Origin: Lachnospiraceae bacterium
Lineage (GTDB): Bacteria; Bacillota; Clostridia; Lachnospirales; Lachnospiraceae
Direction of reading: 5' to 3'
Length of the DNA: 32,681 nt
Assembly (NCBI GenBank): GCA_024403435.1
Contig: JAKSRV010000014.1
Location: 1-32,681 of the forward strand
Numbering within the stretch: position 1 is the stretch's first letter; the number at the start of each line of letters is the position of its first letter. The position numbers and the translations under genes were made by a program. Positions 30,911 through 32,681 of the stretch are shown one piece after another. The notes beneath the pieces are model-generated. The model had not been told where the DNA came from and did not search any database. It saw only the letters and a program-made list of their open reading frames with translations.

Positions 30911-31993
30911 ATGGTTCTTAATATTACTTGTATTCCCGGCGACGGAATAGGTCCCGAAATTGTTGCACAGGCTAAAAAAGTCCTTGATGCAGTAGGTAAA
31001 AAGTTTGGTCATGAGATGAAGTATACCGATATCCTTATGGGCGGTGCTTCAATCGATGTTCATGGTATTCCTCTTACTGATGAGGCTATTGCTACCGCAA
31101 AGGCTGCAGATGCAGTACTTATGGGTTCAATCGGAGGAAATACCTCAACCTCACCTTGGTATAAACTTCCCCCCGAGAAGAGACCTGAGGCAGGTCTTCT
31201 TAAAATCAGAAAGGAACTTAATCTGTTCGCAAACTTGAGACCTGCATATCTTTACGAGGAACTTGCTGCTGCTTGCCCTCTTAAGGAGGAAATCAGTGCT
31301 GCGGGATTTGATATGCTTATTATGAGAGAGCTTACCGGTGGACTTTACTTTGGTGCAAGAAGCACTACTGAGGAGAACGGTGAACTTAAGGCTGTAGATA
31401 CTCTTACTTACTATGAGCATGAGATTAGAAGAATCGCTATTAAGGGATTCGAAATTGCTATGAAGAGACGTAAAAAGGTCACTTCTGTTGATAAGGCAAA
31501 TGTTCTTGATTCTTCAAGACTTTGGAGAAAAATTGTCAATGAAGTTGCTGCTGATTATCCCGAAGTAGAAGTAGAGCATATGCTTGTTGATAACTGTGCT
31601 ATGCAGCTCGTTAAGAATCCTGCACAGTTTGATGTAATTCTTACCGAGAATATGTTTGGCGATATTCTTTCTGATGAGGCAAGTATGGTTACCGGTTCTA
31701 TCGGTATGCTTTCGAGCGCGAGCCTTAATGATTCTAAGTTTGGTCTCTATGAGCCCAGCCACGGTTCAGCACCCGATATTGCGGGTCAGAACATTGCCAA
31801 TCCCATTGCAACAATTCTCAGCGCTGCAATGATGCTCAGATACAGCTTTGATCTTGATAAGGAAGCAGATGCTGTAGAAAATGCTGTTCGTCAGGTACTT
31901 AAGGATAATTACAGAACAGTTGATATCTACTCAGAGGGAACAACTAAGGTTTCATGCTCAGAAATGGGTGACCTTCTTTGCGAGAGAATATAA
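30911..31993 (+). CDS. leuB: 3-isopropylmalate dehydrogenase
   Basis: NAD-dependent oxidative decarboxylation of 3-isopropylmalate in leucine synthesis. Landmarks: [10 protein letters not shown] at the start, [29 protein letters not shown], the lysine/aspartate active-site stretch [28 protein letters not shown] and the NAD-loop [21 protein letters not shown]. 360 residues, normal. AAGGAG (30895-30900) precedes the ATG at 10-base spacing. Together with ilvD 45 bases downstream it begins a branched-chain amino-acid cluster. Confidence 0.96.
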   Translation: MVLNITCIPGDGIGPEIVAQAKKVLDAVGKKFGHEMKYTDILMGGASIDVHGIPLTDEAIATAKAADAVLMGSIGGNTSTSPWYKLPPEKRPEAGLLKIRKELNLFANLRPAYLYEELAAACPLKEEISAAGFDMLIMRELTGGLYFGARSTTEENGELKAVDTLTYYEHEIRRIAIKGFEIAMKRRKKVTSVDKANVLDSSRLWRKIVNEVAADYPEVEVEHMLVDNCAMQLVKNPAQFDVILTENMFGDILSDEASMVTGSIGMLSSASLNDSKFGLYEPSHGSAPDIAGQNIANPIATILSAAMMLRYSFDLDKEADAVENAVRQVLKDNYRTVDIYSEGTTKVSCSEMGDLLCERI

Positions 31994-32038
31994 TTAATTT
32001 GGAATAAGTATTTAACAATATATTTTGGAGGAATCACA

Positions 32039-32681
32039 ATGAGAAGTGATAACGCAAGAGCAGGCATGCAGCAGGCACCTGCAAGAAGTTTATTCAATGC
32101 ACTTGGATTTACAAAAGATGAAATGAAGAAACCTATGGTTGGTATCGTAAGCTCATACAATGAGATTGTACCCGGCCATATGAATATCGATAAGATTGTT
32201 GATGCAGTTAAGCTCGGCGTTGCTGAGGCCGGTGGTGTTCCTGTAGTGTTCCCCGCAATTGCTGTATGTGACGGTATTGCAATGGGTCATATCGGAATGA
32301 AGTATTCTCTTGTTACAAGAGATTTGATCGCCGATTCAACCGAATGCATGGCACTTGCTCATCAGTTTGATGCTCTTGTAATGGTTCCCAACTGCGATAA
32401 GAACGTTCCCGGTCTTTTGATGGCTGCAGCAAGACTTGACCTTCCTACAGTATTTGTTTCAGGCGGTCCTATGCTTGCCGGACATGTTGGCGGACAGAAG
32501 CGTTCACTTTCTTCTATGTTTGAGGCAGTAGGTTCATATGCTGCAGGAACCATGACAGAAGATGATGTTGAGAATTTTGTAGAAAATGTTTGCCCTACCT
32601 GCGGTTCTTGCTCAGGTATGTATACCGCTAACTCAATGAACTGCCTTACCGAGGCTCTTGGTATGGGACTTCGCGGAAACG
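32039..32681 (+). CDS. ilvD: Dihydroxy-acid dehydratase, 5' part (cut by window end)
   Basis: Iron-sulfur dehydratase of valine/isoleucine synthesis. The ATG at 32039-32041 has GGAGG 8 bases upstream; 214 of the roughly 555 residues expected are present. Visible: [40 protein letters not shown], the cluster-ligand motifs NCDKNVPG and [18 protein letters not shown], and [10 protein letters not shown]. No disruption is seen in this part. Confidence 0.95.
   Translation, partial: MRSDNARAGMQQAPARSLFNALGFTKDEMKKPMVGIVSSYNEIVPGHMNIDKIVDAVKLGVAEAGGVPVVFPAIAVCDGIAMGHIGMKYSLVTRDLIADSTECMALAHQFDALVMVPNCDKNVPGLLMAAARLDLPTVFVSGGPMLAGHVGGQKRSLSSMFEAVGSYAAGTMTEDDVENFVENVCPTCGSCSGMYTANSMNCLTEALGMGLRGN

Overview
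The window looks like chromosomal DNA from a low-GC anaerobic Firmicute, most likely a Lachnospiraceae member of the Butyrivibrio/Roseburia kind. This rests on AT-rich DNA, frequent AGA codons and TTG starts, an [FeFe] hydrogenase with a Clostridia-like layout, DUF1292 and DUF5662 proteins, and overall protein resemblance. The placement is inference; no rRNA or tRNA gene is present to confirm it. Almost every gene lies on the + strand, apart from a DUF1292 gene and aroC.

Layout. 1-600: the tail of an unidentified gene, a terminator, a possible tiny peptide gene (291-422) and a second terminator. 603-8691: a tightly packed run of nth, pdp, phoH, ybeY, a MOP-type flippase and two FAD/NAD(P) Rossmann flavoproteins. 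8724-12125: a near-consensus promoter followed by proB, 5-formyl-THF cyclo-ligase, proA and a family I pyrophosphatase. 12172-13665: a [FeFe] hydrogenase resembling group B. 13771-17125: gltX coupled to a UvrD-like helicase. 17231-22829: a BatABC/aerotolerance-like operon of MoxR, DUF58, a small membrane protein, two membrane VWA proteins and a TPR protein. 22999-25879: a divergent pair, DUF1292 (-) and a GH13-like protein (+), the latter followed by a DUF5662 gene. 25955-27052: aroC (-). 27264-30850: a lactonase-family propeller, a VanY-type peptidase, tgt and yajC. 30911-end: leuB and the 5' part of ilvD, the start of a branched-chain amino acid cluster.

Two proteins stand out. The last gene of the Bat-like operon (21633-22829) joins a signal anchor and a TPR to what reads as a pilin-type (FctA/Spy0128) intramolecular isopeptide domain, then an 11-unit DPNQ tandem repeat. 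The GH13 protein (23408-25318) keeps the GlgX/isoamylase scaffold but has lost the catalytic residues in all four conserved GH13 regions, so it looks like a pseudoenzyme. Its promoter also predicts a leaderless mRNA.

In the Bat-like operon, MoxR would act on VWA proteins displayed at the membrane, with DUF58 as a cytoplasmic adaptor and the TPR/isopeptide protein as an extracytoplasmic scaffold. That reading comes from family knowledge and gene order, not direct evidence. Homology calls were made by eye from motifs, without database searches.
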